Shown here: piece after piece, positions 6,373 to 17,016 of the stretch | Numbering within the stretch: position 1 is the first letter of the stretch | Layout of the letters: the number at the start of each line of letters is the position of its first letter | DNA from: a virus | Reading direction: 5' to 3' (one strand) | Length of the DNA: 30,700 bases | IMG/VR virus record: IMGVR_UViG_3300036766_000055 | Location: 1-30,700 of that record | Translations under genes and position numbers: made by a program | The notes under the pieces: generated by a model | What the model saw: only the letters and a program-made list of their open reading frames with translations | Database searches by the model: none | Told to the model about the DNA's origin: nothing

Positions 6373-6950
6373 CCGCCCCGCTCCTCCAGGGCCGCAAGCT
6401 CCCGGTCAACGACTTCGAGGGCGACGACGCCACCCCGGGTGCCAAGGGCAAGTGGGTCACCTGCGTCGATTCGAGCGGCGGGCGCGCGGTGGCCTTCGCG
6501 ACGAATGGCCGGGTGGACAAGGACGGCACGGTCTACCGCGCGGCGTTGCCGACGCCCGACCCTGACGGGATCCGGTACGACCAGCTCGCCGAAGCCATCC
6601 ACAAGGTGGCCGGGCTCGGGCTCGCCATCCCGACCGGCTGGGACTTGGCCGATGTCGAGGCCCACCTGACCCCGACGGCGACGCATAAGAGCCCCGGCCT
6701 CATCGTCATCGGCCAGTACGACCGCATCCTGCCCAACCACCGCAGCCAGGCCGGGGATGCCGCCTTCCGGCACGGGATGTGGTTCAGCCACCGGAGCCTG
6801 ACCGGCTACGGCGGCAAGCCCGGTGCCCGCATGTGGGACGCGCTCGACAAGGGCAAGGGCCATGGCCGCTGGATCAGCGAGGCCGAGTTCCGCGCATTCG
6901 TGGCGAGCGAGGGCTACCTCGTCGCCTACGTCCCGCTCCAGCCACTCTGA
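6369..6950 (+). CDS. C39/papain-like cysteine peptidase-fold protein, candidate endolysin
   Basis: The 193-residue protein has the pattern of papain/C39-like proteins found in phage lysis regions: a Cys near the N-terminus (TCVDSSGG, Cys32), a middle helix region (YDQLAEAIHKVAGLGLAIPT), a beta core (GLIVIGQYDRILP, about 110-122), then FRHGMWFSHRS (His135) and MWDALDKGKGHGRWI (Asp157). Cys32/His135/Asp157 would form the triad. No signal peptide and no recognised cell-wall-binding domain are seen. Between small membrane proteins and upstream of terminase, it is best read as a peptidoglycan peptidase or amidase. Confidence is limited because the Cys motif is not the classic NCGP type. ATG 6369 overlaps the previous stop. 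Confidence 0.55.
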   Translation: MTAPLLQGRKLPVNDFEGDDATPGAKGKWVTCVDSSGGRAVAFATNGRVDKDGTVYRAALPTPDPDGIRYDQLAEAIHKVAGLGLAIPTGWDLADVEAHLTPTATHKSPGLIVIGQYDRILPNHRSQAGDAAFRHGMWFSHRSLTGYGGKPGARMWDALDKGKGHGRWISEAEFRAFVASEGYLVAYVPLQPL

Positions 6951-6963
6951 AAGGAGGCACCGC

Positions 6964-7137
6964 ATGGGCACCATCCTCGGTCGCGAACCGATCCTCATCT
7001 ACGGGCTCGTCCAGACGGCGATCACCCTCGCCGTGACGTTCGGCCTGCATCTGACGGTGGAGCAGATCGGGGCGTTGCTCGTGTTCACGGGTGCCGTCCT
7101 GTCGGTCATCGTGCGCGGCAAGGTCACCCCGGTCTGA
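6964..7137 (+). CDS. Small holin-like membrane protein
   Basis: The 57-residue product starts at ATG 6964 behind an excellent Shine-Dalgarno, AAAGGAGG at 6950-6957. It reads MGTILGREPILIYGLVQTAI, then TLAVTFGLHLTVEQIGALLV, then a second hydrophobic run ending in a basic VIVRGKVTPV tail. This pattern (REP-ALI, a first hydrophobic helix, a short 'GLHLTVEQ' turn, a second helix, 'KVTP' end) is widespread next to lysins in phages of high-GC bacteria and is usually called a holin. It would open the inner membrane at the end of infection. Confidence 0.7.
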   Translation: MGTILGREPILIYGLVQTAITLAVTFGLHLTVEQIGALLVFTGAVLSVIVRGKVTPV

Positions 7138-7138
7138 C

Positions 7139-7342
7139 GTGGACGCCTCCTACTTCCGCGTCGGCCAGTCCGCCTGGCACGCCCTCGACGACCGCTCCGA
7201 CCCCGATGACGAGTCCTACATGGGCTACTGCGGGCGGACCGCGACGGACCCGGTCGAGATCGTGGATCGCATCCCATCCGAGGGTCACCTGTGCGGCAGT
7301 TGCGGCCGGGTGATCGCGGCGCGAGCCGATATCGAGTCCTGA
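7139..7342 (+). CDS. Small zinc-ribbon-like protein
   Basis: The 67-residue product starts at GTG 7139, two bases after the holin stop. It reads VDASYFRVGQSAWHALDDRS (initiating as Met), then GYCGRTAT, and ends near LCGSCGRVIAARADIES. One Cys near residue 33 plus the CGSC pair near 54-57 and nearby His suggest a three- or four-ligand zinc site. It belongs to a class of small phage proteins with a 'WHALD...YCG...CxxC' order; the role is unknown. It sits just before the small terminase gene. Confidence 0.7.
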   Translation: MDASYFRVGQSAWHALDDRSDPDDESYMGYCGRTATDPVEIVDRIPSEGHLCGSCGRVIAARADIES

Positions 7343-7343
7343 C

Positions 7344-7739
7344 ATGGGCCGACACTCCAAGATCAGCGAGCCACGGACGGAGGCCGCCCTCCATGCCCTT
7401 CGGATGGGGTGTACCCGAGACGCCGCCGCAGGGGTAGCGGGTGTCGGTCGTTCGACGTTCTACCGCTGGCTTGAGGACGGGACGTTTCGGGATGAGGTCG
7501 AAAAGGCCGAGCACATGGCCGAGGCGGCCTACACCTACAGCGTCCAGGCAGCGGTCCCGAAGAACTGGCAAGCCGCCGCGTGGTGGCTCGAACGCCGCCG
7601 CCATGAGTCCTATGGGCGACGGGATCGGGTAGAGCTCGCGCTCGACCTCAAGGGGCTGGCCGTCAAGATGGCCGCAGCCGATGGCATGGACGCCGACGAG
7701 CTGATGGCCGAGGCCGAGCGCATCCTTGCCGTCGGCTAG
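7344..7739 (+). CDS. terS: Terminase small subunit
   Basis: The 131-residue protein recognises phage DNA for packaging. Residues 17-45 form a helix-turn-helix (LRMGCTRDAAAGVAGVGRST then FYRWLEDG), typical of small terminases. A helical oligomerisation region follows (RDEVEKAEHMAEAAYTYSV), with AAAWWLERRRHESYGRRDRV, a motif often seen in this family, and an acidic helical end. It directly precedes and overlaps the large terminase. ATG 7344 is separated from the previous stop by one base. Confidence 0.87.
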   Translation: MGRHSKISEPRTEAALHALRMGCTRDAAAGVAGVGRSTFYRWLEDGTFRDEVEKAEHMAEAAYTYSVQAAVPKNWQAAAWWLERRRHESYGRRDRVELALDLKGLAVKMAAADGMDADELMAEAERILAVG

Positions 7740-9084
7740 CCCGACTCTCGCCAAGCTCCCGCCCGATCAGGCCCGGATGGTGCTTGCCCTCGCCGCCGCC
7801 CGGATCAAGCAACGGCAGGCGCAGCCCGAGCGCCGTCCGCTGTATGCCCACCAGATACCGCCCCCGCTACCGTGGGCGATCTGGCTCCTGCTCGGCGGCC
7901 GTGGGGCGGGCAAGACGGAGGCCGGGGCACGCTACATCGACGGGCACGCCAAGGGACCGGCCTGTCTGGATGGGCATACCCCGCATCGGATGGCGATCGT
8001 GGCTCCCTCCCATGATGACGCCGTGAACACCTGTGTTCGGGGTGAGACCGGATTGCTCCAAGCCAACCGTTCGATCCGCTTTCACCCCGGCGCATCATTG
8101 ACCGCCGATCTGACGTGGCCGAATGGTGCCGAAGCGGCGCTGTTCGGTACCTTTGCGCCCGAGGATGTGGAGCGGTTCCGCGGCCCGCAGCACTGCCTTA
8201 TCTGGGGTGACGAGTTCGCCGCGTGGCGGAAGCTTGACGATGCCTGGGACATGATGGAATTCGGCCTCCGGCTCGGGCCACACCCGCACATGATCCTGAC
8301 CACCACCCCGAAGCGGCGGGCGAAACTGCGCGAGATCATGGAACGCCCCGATACCGTCGTGGTCCGGGCGACCACGAATGACAACCCCGGCCTCCCGGCG
8401 GATCGGCGCGCGGCGCTGTATGCCCGCTACGGCGGGACGGTGCTCGGACGGCAAGAACTGGACGCGGAGATCATCGAGGACGTAGCCGGCGCGCTCTGGT
8501 CCCGGTCCCGGATCGGCTATCGCCCCGAACCGCGGATCGAGGTCGCGGGTGTCCACCGTGCCAACCTTGCCCGCGTCGTGGTCGCCATCGACCCCGCTAC
8601 CACGTCGGGCGAGGATAGCGACGAGACCGGCATCATCGTGGCGGGGCTCGGGCATGATGCCAGAGGCTACGTGCTGGCCGACCTGACCGCCCGCTGCGGG
8701 CCGATCGAGTGGGCGCGGATCGCCATCGCCGCGCTGGCAACCTACGGCGGGGATCGGATCGTGGCCGAGTCCAACCAGGGCGGGGACATGGTGCGCACCG
8801 TGCTGGCAGCGGTCGATCCGCTGGCCCCGATCTCGCTGGTGCACGCCTCGCGGGGCAAGCGCACGCGGGCCGAGCCGATCGCCGCGCTATATGAGCAGGG
8901 GCGGATCAGCCATGTCGGGCCATTCCCGGAACTCGAGGACCAACTGTGCCAGTACACGGGTGCCCCGAACGAGGATTCGCCCGACCGACTGGACGCGCTA
9001 GTATGGGCGCTGTCCGAACTGTTCGGCGTCCAACTCGACGGTCAGTCATGGGGCGTTGGCGGGAAGGTCTGGGGCTCGGCGTGA
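7726..9084 (+). CDS. terL: Terminase large subunit
   Basis: The 452-residue packaging motor and nuclease would pump DNA into proheads and cut it. The ATPase half shows Walker A GGRGAGKT (57-64), Walker B LIWGDE (158-163) and coupling motif TTTP (192-195). The nuclease half shows VVVAIDPATTSGEDSDETG (Asp289 as first metal ligand), IVAESNQGGDMV (about 345-356) and DRLDALVWAL (about 420-429). The motor, nuclease and their order are complete. The start is uncertain: TTG 7726 overlaps the small subunit by 14 bases and gives a normal N-terminus, whereas the next ATG is 7777 and would still keep all motifs. Confidence 0.93.
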   Translation: MPSASPTLAKLPPDQARMVLALAAARIKQRQAQPERRPLYAHQIPPPLPWAIWLLLGGRGAGKTEAGARYIDGHAKGPACLDGHTPHRMAIVAPSHDDAVNTCVRGETGLLQANRSIRFHPGASLTADLTWPNGAEAALFGTFAPEDVERFRGPQHCLIWGDEFAAWRKLDDAWDMMEFGLRLGPHPHMILTTTPKRRAKLREIMERPDTVVVRATTNDNPGLPADRRAALYARYGGTVLGRQELDAEIIEDVAGALWSRSRIGYRPEPRIEVAGVHRANLARVVVAIDPATTSGEDSDETGIIVAGLGHDARGYVLADLTARCGPIEWARIAIAALATYGGDRIVAESNQGGDMVRTVLAAVDPLAPISLVHASRGKRTRAEPIAALYEQGRISHVGPFPELEDQLCQYTGAPNEDSPDRLDALVWALSELFGVQLDGQSWGVGGKVWGSA

Positions 9085-9091
9085 GGTGGCG

Positions 9092-11191
9092 ATGACGAGC
9101 GAATGGAACGGGACGCCGTGGGGCGGTTCCGCCGTCCCCGCCAAGGCCATTACCGGGGCCTACGCCACGCGGGTCGAATACGGCACCTACCTCTCGGCCC
9201 TTGCCCGTAGCCCGCAGAAGTCGATGGCGCAGGCGCAGGCGCTCTACCACCAGAACCCGTGGGTACGGACGGCGGAGACGGTCGTGACCCGCCGCGTGGT
9301 GGGTCTCGATTGGCACCTCGAGGACGCGAACGACGAGGACATCCCCGACAATGCCCCGGGCATCCCGGGCGAGATCTACCGCCTCCTGGAACGCCCCCAG
9401 GCCATGCTCGAAGGCATCGGGCGCAAGATGACCCGGCGCGACATATGGTCGATCACCAGCCGGCATATCGGCCTCTGCGGGATGGCCTACTGGTACCTCG
9501 ACCAGATGAACGAGAACCGCCTGCCGCTCGGGATCATCTACGTCAACCCGGCGCGGGTATGGTGCGCGACCGACCCCAACGGCAATCTGACCGGCTGGGT
9601 ACTCGACGCCGCCGACGCCTCGGGACGGGGCGGCACCCCGCTCGCGCTGGACGAGCTGCTGCCGTTCTACCTCGACCCGCCCGATGGTGGGCACTATGGC
9701 TCGGGGCTGCTGGAGTCCGTCTGGCAGAAGGCCCAGATCACCACGCTCGCTGACCGCCACGCGGCCTACATCCTCGGGACGGGCGGGCGGCTGCCGGGCA
9801 TCGTCGCGCCGAAGGAAGGCACCATCCCCGACGAGCAGTACAAGGCGCTCGTCCAGGAGTTCCGCAACGTCAACGAGGCACCCGACGCGGCCAAGCGGAC
9901 GACGGTGGTGCGCGGCCCCATCGAGTTCATCGACACCAGCGCCGACCCCGCCGCTCTCCAGCTCATCCACCTCAGCAAGATGAACCGCGACGACATCCTC
10001 GCGGTGTGGGGCGTGCCGCCGTCGCAAGCCGCCATCCCGCAGCCGACCGGTCTCAACTCCGGCTCGACCAAGGGCTACGACGAGGCGATCCTCATGCAAG
10101 GCGCGGTCCACGATCGCGTCGCGGCGATGGTCGAGACCATCCAGTACGGCCTCCTCGACCGCTGGCTGAAGGTCGGCGTGACCGTCGAGCTCGAAGTCGA
10201 GGAACCCGAGTTCGATGATGCCACCCCGGCCTACGAGAACGCGCAGCGGGCGCTCAATATCCCGCTCACGAACGCGGAGCGGCGGGCGATCATCGGGCTC
10301 GCCCCGCTCGGCGATCCGGTGGTGGACGAGGCGATCCTGCTGCCGCTGAACCTGACCACCTTCGACGGCGCACCGCCACCCGTCGCGCCCAAGCCGCCAG
10401 CCCAACCGGGAATGCCGCCGCAGAACATGATGACGCCCATGAAGGCCACGGCCCAGCGGGCGTTCCTCGGACTGCGGGCCAAGATGGAGGCGCGCTGGGT
10501 GCCGACCTACCGCAAGGGCGTCCAGGCGGTGCTCCGGGCGCAGATGACCCACGTCGCCGGTCGCATCCGCGAGAAGGGCGAGGCCATCATCCGCAAGCCC
10601 GGCGATACGACGCTGTGGTGGGAGCCCAAGGTCGAGGACGAGCGGTTGGCGAAGGTTCTGGCACCGGCCGCGGATGGGGTTGCCACGTCGGTCGCCCGGC
10701 AGATCGGGGACCTCCTCGAGACCCCGAAGAAGGCCGCGCCCGTGGCGTATGAGGATGCCGTCGTCTCGTTCGTCGGGAAGCGCACGGCCGCGCGGGTGAA
10801 GGACATCAACGCCACCACGCGGGACGCCATCCAGGCAGCGATTGCGACCGGCTTTGACGAGGGGCTGTCACCCTCGCAGATCGGGGACCTGATCGAAGGG
10901 CTACCCGCCTTTGACGAGGCACGGGCCGAGCTCGTGGCGCGCACCGAAACGATGCTCGCATACAACGATGCGGCACTCACGTCATATGGCGAGTTCGGGG
11001 TGGAGCGCGTCATCGCCTTCGACGGCGATACCGACGAGGAATGCGCCACCCGCGATGGTCAGGAGTTCACGCTGGAGGAGTCCTACGATATCCTCGACCA
11101 TCCGAACGGGACGCTCGACTGGGCTCCGGTCGTGGGCCGGGCCTACTTCGACGAACCACCCGCCAAGGCCGAGACGCGGCAGCCGGGGTAG
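9092..11191 (+). CDS. Portal protein fused to MuF-type head morphogenesis protein
   Basis: The 699-residue fusion starts at ATG 9092 (GAGGTGG just upstream). Residues 1 to about 430 match HK97-like portals: SMAQAQALYHQNPWVRTAE, the stem/crown core and LSKMNRDDILAVWGVPPSQA followed by the Pro-rich PPPVAPKPPAQPGMPPQ linker. Residues about 450-690 match the phage Mu gpF-type domain: long helices, then LVARTETMLAYNDAALTSYG, IAFDGDTDEECATRDG and HPNGTLDWAPVVGRAY. The portal makes the DNA entry ring; MuF proteins help head assembly. The two are separate genes in many phages, but portal-MuF fusions are known. Neither half looks damaged. Confidence 0.88.
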   Translation: MTSEWNGTPWGGSAVPAKAITGAYATRVEYGTYLSALARSPQKSMAQAQALYHQNPWVRTAETVVTRRVVGLDWHLEDANDEDIPDNAPGIPGEIYRLLERPQAMLEGIGRKMTRRDIWSITSRHIGLCGMAYWYLDQMNENRLPLGIIYVNPARVWCATDPNGNLTGWVLDAADASGRGGTPLALDELLPFYLDPPDGGHYGSGLLESVWQKAQITTLADRHAAYILGTGGRLPGIVAPKEGTIPDEQYKALVQEFRNVNEAPDAAKRTTVVRGPIEFIDTSADPAALQLIHLSKMNRDDILAVWGVPPSQAAIPQPTGLNSGSTKGYDEAILMQGAVHDRVAAMVETIQYGLLDRWLKVGVTVELEVEEPEFDDATPAYENAQRALNIPLTNAERRAIIGLAPLGDPVVDEAILLPLNLTTFDGAPPPVAPKPPAQPGMPPQNMMTPMKATAQRAFLGLRAKMEARWVPTYRKGVQAVLRAQMTHVAGRIREKGEAIIRKPGDTTLWWEPKVEDERLAKVLAPAADGVATSVARQIGDLLETPKKAAPVAYEDAVVSFVGKRTAARVKDINATTRDAIQAAIATGFDEGLSPSQIGDLIEGLPAFDEARAELVARTETMLAYNDAALTSYGEFGVERVIAFDGDTDEECATRDGQEFTLEESYDILDHPNGTLDWAPVVGRAYFDEPPAKAETRQPG

Positions 11192-11308
11192 CCGCCGGGT
11201 ATGCGACAGCGCACGGCGCGACCACTACCTGGAACGATGACGAGACGGCCATGCTGTTCCTGCTTGGCGGTCTGTTCTGATGGCGTATAGTGCGCGAGGG
11301 GCTGGCGC
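11192..11308 (+). other. Intergenic region upstream of protease-capsid block
   Basis: These 117 bases carry no convincing gene. A 29-codon frame from ATG 11201 is Cys-rich but has no ribosome site. The main content is the promoter candidate at 11264-11291. Confidence 0.5.
11264..11291 (+). promoter_or_regulatory. Sigma70-like promoter candidate before prohead protease
   Basis: TTGGCG (11264-11269), a 16-base spacer and TATAGT (11286-11291) lie in the gap between portal-MuF and protease. The start would fall near 11298, leaving a short leader with GAGGGG ahead of GTG 11309. It would boost protease and capsid expression. Confidence 0.5.
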
Positions 11309-12142
11309 GTGAACGAGGTACTCATGGTCGGCCCCACCATCGGCAAGTCGGCGAACCCGCTGAAGGCATCCCTGCTCGACGATGACGCCTTCCGCCTGCT
11401 CGCCTTCCCGTTCGGCGGCCCCATCCCCCACCCTGCCTATCCCGGCGGGGTGGACGTGGACGGGCAAACCTTCTCTGCACGGACCGACATCAAGGCCGAC
11501 TGGTTCAGCACGCGGCTGGTGGACTGGTTCCACGGCAACGATCCCCGGTTCGGACGGGCGGTCCTCGGCAAGGCCGTGGACCTCGGGCGGTTCGAGGGCA
11601 AGTCCGCCGAACCCGACGAGGACGGCTGGTGGGTCACGGTCTGGCTGAAGCGCGGCGAGGAACGGGTCAACCTCGTCAAGCGCCTCGCAGAGCGGGCCAC
11701 GATCTATGGATCCAGCGAGACCGGGCCGGGCCTCGGGGCGGTCAAAGCCGTCGATGGCACCGTCCAGCCGTGGCGACGGGATCTCGTGGGTGAGATCGTG
11801 GCATGGCCCTACCTGCGCCAGACGCTCGCGGCCATCGCGCAGAACACCTACAGCATCATCCGCCCGCTGAAGGCGACGTTGGAGGACTACCTGTCCGAGA
11901 ACGAACCGCCCTCGGCGGGCTTCTGGTCCGACCTCGAAAGCGCGATGCGCGACCTCGGGACTGACCTGCGGGCGACCTTGGGCAACGGCCCCGGCGAGCC
12001 TTCGGCAAAGTCGGGGCAAGTGCTCTCCCGCATGAACGAGGAAGACCTCCGGGCGGCCTTGGAAGCCGCCAGATCAGCGTTGGATCGGCTGGAAACGGTC
12101 GTCCAGCGACAGCCCGACTATGGAGTCAATACCGATGCCTGA
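11309..12142 (+). CDS. Prohead protease with scaffold-like C-terminus
   Basis: The 277-residue protein starts at GTG 11309 with GAGGGG about eight bases upstream. The core fits U35-type prohead proteases: FRLLAFPFGGPIPHPAYP, then VDWFHGNDPRFGRAVLGKAV (His75), the strand pair DEDGWWVTVWLK, and LVKRLAERATIYGSSETG (Ser135/136), giving the His-Ser dyad of this family. Residues about 195-277 are acidic and helical with a coiled-coil-like end (EEDLRAALEAARSALDRLET), as expected of an internal scaffold. It would guide capsid assembly, then cut the scaffold. It lies right before the capsid gene, the canonical place. Confidence 0.65.
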   Translation: MNEVLMVGPTIGKSANPLKASLLDDDAFRLLAFPFGGPIPHPAYPGGVDVDGQTFSARTDIKADWFSTRLVDWFHGNDPRFGRAVLGKAVDLGRFEGKSAEPDEDGWWVTVWLKRGEERVNLVKRLAERATIYGSSETGPGLGAVKAVDGTVQPWRRDLVGEIVAWPYLRQTLAAIAQNTYSIIRPLKATLEDYLSENEPPSAGFWSDLESAMRDLGTDLRATLGNGPGEPSAKSGQVLSRMNEEDLRAALEAARSALDRLETVVQRQPDYGVNTDA

Positions 12143-13568
12143 GAAGTTCATCATCGAGGGCGTGGGTGCCGAGGGCACCACCGTCGTCCAGCAGATCGGG
12201 ACGATGGCCCATCGTCTCGAAGAGATCGCCAACGACATGGGCAAGGCCAAGGATGAGGACACCTCGCGCTACCAGGCACTGCGTGACGAGCAGGCCAAGA
12301 TCGCGACTGACCTCACGGCCCTGAAGGCCAAGCACGACGCCGATGTCCGGGAGACCGAGACGAAGGCGGCGCTCGAACTGGCGTCGGAGTGGCGCGCACG
12401 GTTGGCGGATGTCCGCGAGCCGAGCAAGGCGCGCATCATCGGGTCCGGGCAGGGCAAGTCCGCGAGTTACGAGCGCGGCTCGTTCCTCAACGGCGTGCTC
12501 TCGGCCGGTTCCAGCGACACCGAGCGGCAGGCACAGGGCAAGGCCACGCTGGCCGCGCTGGCCGAGCGGTTCGGCCCGCAACTGGAGAACGGCACGAAGG
12601 CGGCCACGCGCCAGGAGAACTGGGGCAAGTCCACCCTCGGCCTGACCGACGCGACCGGTGGCTGGATCATCCCCAACGCGATCGTGGATGAGTTCATCAT
12701 CCCGGCCGCGACCTCGAACATCTACCGGAACCTGATGACGGTCGTCAACGGCGTCACTGCCGCCACCATCGACATCCCGTTCCGCATCGCGGCGCGCACC
12801 GCGGCGACCGTCATCGCGTGGGGCGACACCAAGGAGAACGTCAACCTCGTGTACAACGGGTACACGGCGACGATGTACACGTTGGCCCGCATCTACGACA
12901 TCTCCAACCAGTTCCTCCGCCATAGCCAAGGCGCAGCCGAGCAGGACGTCCTGTCGGAGCTCGCCGCGGCCTTCGCGGCTGGTGAGTCCGACTACATCCG
13001 CGAGGGCACCGGGTCCTCGCAGCCGTTCGGCTACACCTCCGCCCTGACCAACGGCCCGGCGGCCTTCCGGTCCACCTTCAGCCCCTCGGCGACGACCCTC
13101 GCGGGTTCCGTCGCCAAGGCCATCGCGACCTCGGCCGGCGACCTTGCCGGGCGTGGCGTGACCACCGGTGGGCAGGGCCTCTCGGCGGTCCTCTCGGCGG
13201 CGCAGTACTGGAACATGTTGTCCCAGGGGACCGACACCGCGGGCTTCTTTTTCAACCCCGCCTCCGGCCCCGAGGCGATCAACGCCCCGGCCGGGACGCT
13301 CATCAGCCCGTTCGGCATCCCGGTCTACCCGGATGCGCGCTCGGACCAGCTCGGCACCGCGGCCGTGGTGGACAACCTCATCGTCGGCAACTGGAAGAAG
13401 TTCAAGCTCTACTTCGGTGAGTCCTACCGGGTCGATACCTCGGACCAGGGCTCCACGCGGTGGGACCTCAACCTGACCGGCTTCCGCGGTGAGGAGGAGA
13501 TGGGCTTCGACGCCCGCCCGGCGGTCTACGCCGGCTACTTCCAGATGATCACCGACATCGCCCCGTAA
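12135..13568 (+). CDS. HK97-type major capsid protein
   Basis: The 477-residue protein starts at ATG 12135, chosen over ATG 12120 because GGAG at 12122-12125 is correctly spaced for it. Residues 10-100 form a charged helical delta-domain (HRLEEIANDMGKAKDEDTSR ... ALKAKHDADVRETETK), normally removed by the prohead protease. The mature part has the usual HK97 features: GGWIIPNAIVDEFI, TIDIPFRIAARTAATVIAWG, the extended loop with ARIYDISNQFLRHS, REGTGSSQPFGYTSA (the 'G.GSGQP.G' motif), and GIPVYPDARSD with the C-terminal beta part RVDTSDQGSTRWDLNLTGFR. A hairpin pair follows the stop. Confidence 0.93.
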   Translation: MPEKFIIEGVGAEGTTVVQQIGTMAHRLEEIANDMGKAKDEDTSRYQALRDEQAKIATDLTALKAKHDADVRETETKAALELASEWRARLADVREPSKARIIGSGQGKSASYERGSFLNGVLSAGSSDTERQAQGKATLAALAERFGPQLENGTKAATRQENWGKSTLGLTDATGGWIIPNAIVDEFIIPAATSNIYRNLMTVVNGVTAATIDIPFRIAARTAATVIAWGDTKENVNLVYNGYTATMYTLARIYDISNQFLRHSQGAAEQDVLSELAAAFAAGESDYIREGTGSSQPFGYTSALTNGPAAFRSTFSPSATTLAGSVAKAIATSAGDLAGRGVTTGGQGLSAVLSAAQYWNMLSQGTDTAGFFFNPASGPEAINAPAGTLISPFGIPVYPDARSDQLGTAAVVDNLIVGNWKKFKLYFGESYRVDTSDQGSTRWDLNLTGFRGEEEMGFDARPAVYAGYFQMITDIAP

Positions 13569-13573
13569 CACCC

Positions 13574-13590
13574 CGAGGGCTCCGCCCTCG
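13574..13590 (+). terminator. Short GC hairpin after the capsid gene
   Basis: CGAGGGC (13574-13580), loop TCC, GCCCTCG (13584-13590) form a perfect 7-bp stem six bases after the capsid stop. There is no T-run, so it may stabilise the capsid mRNA end instead of ending transcription. Confidence 0.5.
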
Positions 13591-13599
13591 ACCATATGA

Positions 13600-13636
13600 G
13601 CGCCTCGGCGGTTGTTCAGCCCCTCCGCCGGGGCGC
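13600..13636 (+). terminator. Second hairpin after the capsid gene
   Basis: GCGCCTCGGCGG (13600-13611) pairs with CCGCCGGGGCGC (13625-13636), 12 base pairs with one G-U, across a 13-base loop. It is followed by TTCCACGTTTCC, which is a poor T-run. With the first hairpin it separates the capsid gene from the sugar cassette. Confidence 0.55.
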
Positions 13637-13643
13637 TTCCACG

Positions 13644-13672
13644 TTTCCGGGGTTGACGCGGGCGCGTACACT
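13644..13672 (+). promoter_or_regulatory. Possible promoter of the glycosylation cassette
   Basis: TACACT (13667-13672) makes a fair -10; the -35 at 17-base spacing is weak (TTTCCG, 13644-13649). A TTGACG at 13653-13658 is only 8 bases from the -10 and could be an operator or chance. The start would fall near 13680, just ahead of GAAAGGGG and ATG 13693. Confidence 0.35.
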
Positions 13673-13692
13673 GACCGTCGAAAGGGGCTGAC

Positions 13693-16374
<2,682 letters not shown>

Positions 16375-16378
<4 letters not shown>

Positions 16379-17016
16379 ACCCCCGGCTCGGGCTGCGCCT
16401 CCCGACGATGGCCCTTGCCTTGGACCTACTCGCGGAACGCGGCGGGACGAACATCCTCGAAACCGGCTGCGCCCGACAGGTGGACAACTGGGAAGGCGAC
16501 GGCATGAGCACTCTCGTCTTCGGGGAATGGGCGAGCGCACATGGCGGCCATCTCACGACGGTAGACGCCGACCCCGGCAATCTCGCCACCTGCCGGGGTA
16601 TAACGGGTCCGTGGGCCGACTGGATCACGTATGTGCAGGATGACTCCGTGCACTATCTCGGGACCCACACGGGCCGGGTGGACCTGCTCTACCTCGACTC
16701 CTACGATTACCCGCTGATTGACCTGCTCGAACTGGTCGGCGGGTTCGCGGACTTCGCCGGCAACGTCCAGAAACTCCACGCCCTCGGGGACGACTGGATC
16801 GTGGCGAACCACTGGGGCATCATCGCGGACGCGCAAACCCACGCCGAGCGCGAGATGCGGGCGGCGCTGCCGCTGCTCCACGACCGTTCGCTGGTGCTCA
16901 TCGACGATGCCAGCCTGCCCGGTGGCGGGAAGGCGCGACTCGCTCGGAAGGTATTGGCGGATGCAGGCTGGACGTGCCGCCTCGACGCCTATCAGACGCT
17001 CTGGGAGAAGCCATGA
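16375..17016 (+). CDS. Class I SAM methyltransferase-like protein
   Basis: The 213-residue product starts at GTG 16375 (GTGA overlap). Residues 27-35 (ILETGCARQ) look like the SAM-binding Gly loop, followed by LTTVDADPGNLATCRGI (60-76, acidic ribose-binding position) and VDLLYLDSYDYPLIDLLELV (about 102-121), the substrate-side acidic motif. The end VLIDDASLPGGGKARLARKV is a late strand-helix. This is the Rossmann methyltransferase plan, of the type found in glycan and secondary-metabolite clusters. The acceptor is unknown. It is the second methyltransferase in the cassette. Confidence 0.7.

Noticed and set aside
11201-11290. 29-codon Cys-rich frame after the portal gene
   Set aside because: No ribosome site and it runs into the -10 of the promoter candidate; kept as intergenic.
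13653-13672. TTGACG with TACACT as a normal promoter
   Set aside because: The spacer is only 8 bases; a usual sigma70 promoter needs 16-18, so only the -10 is used in the promoter call.
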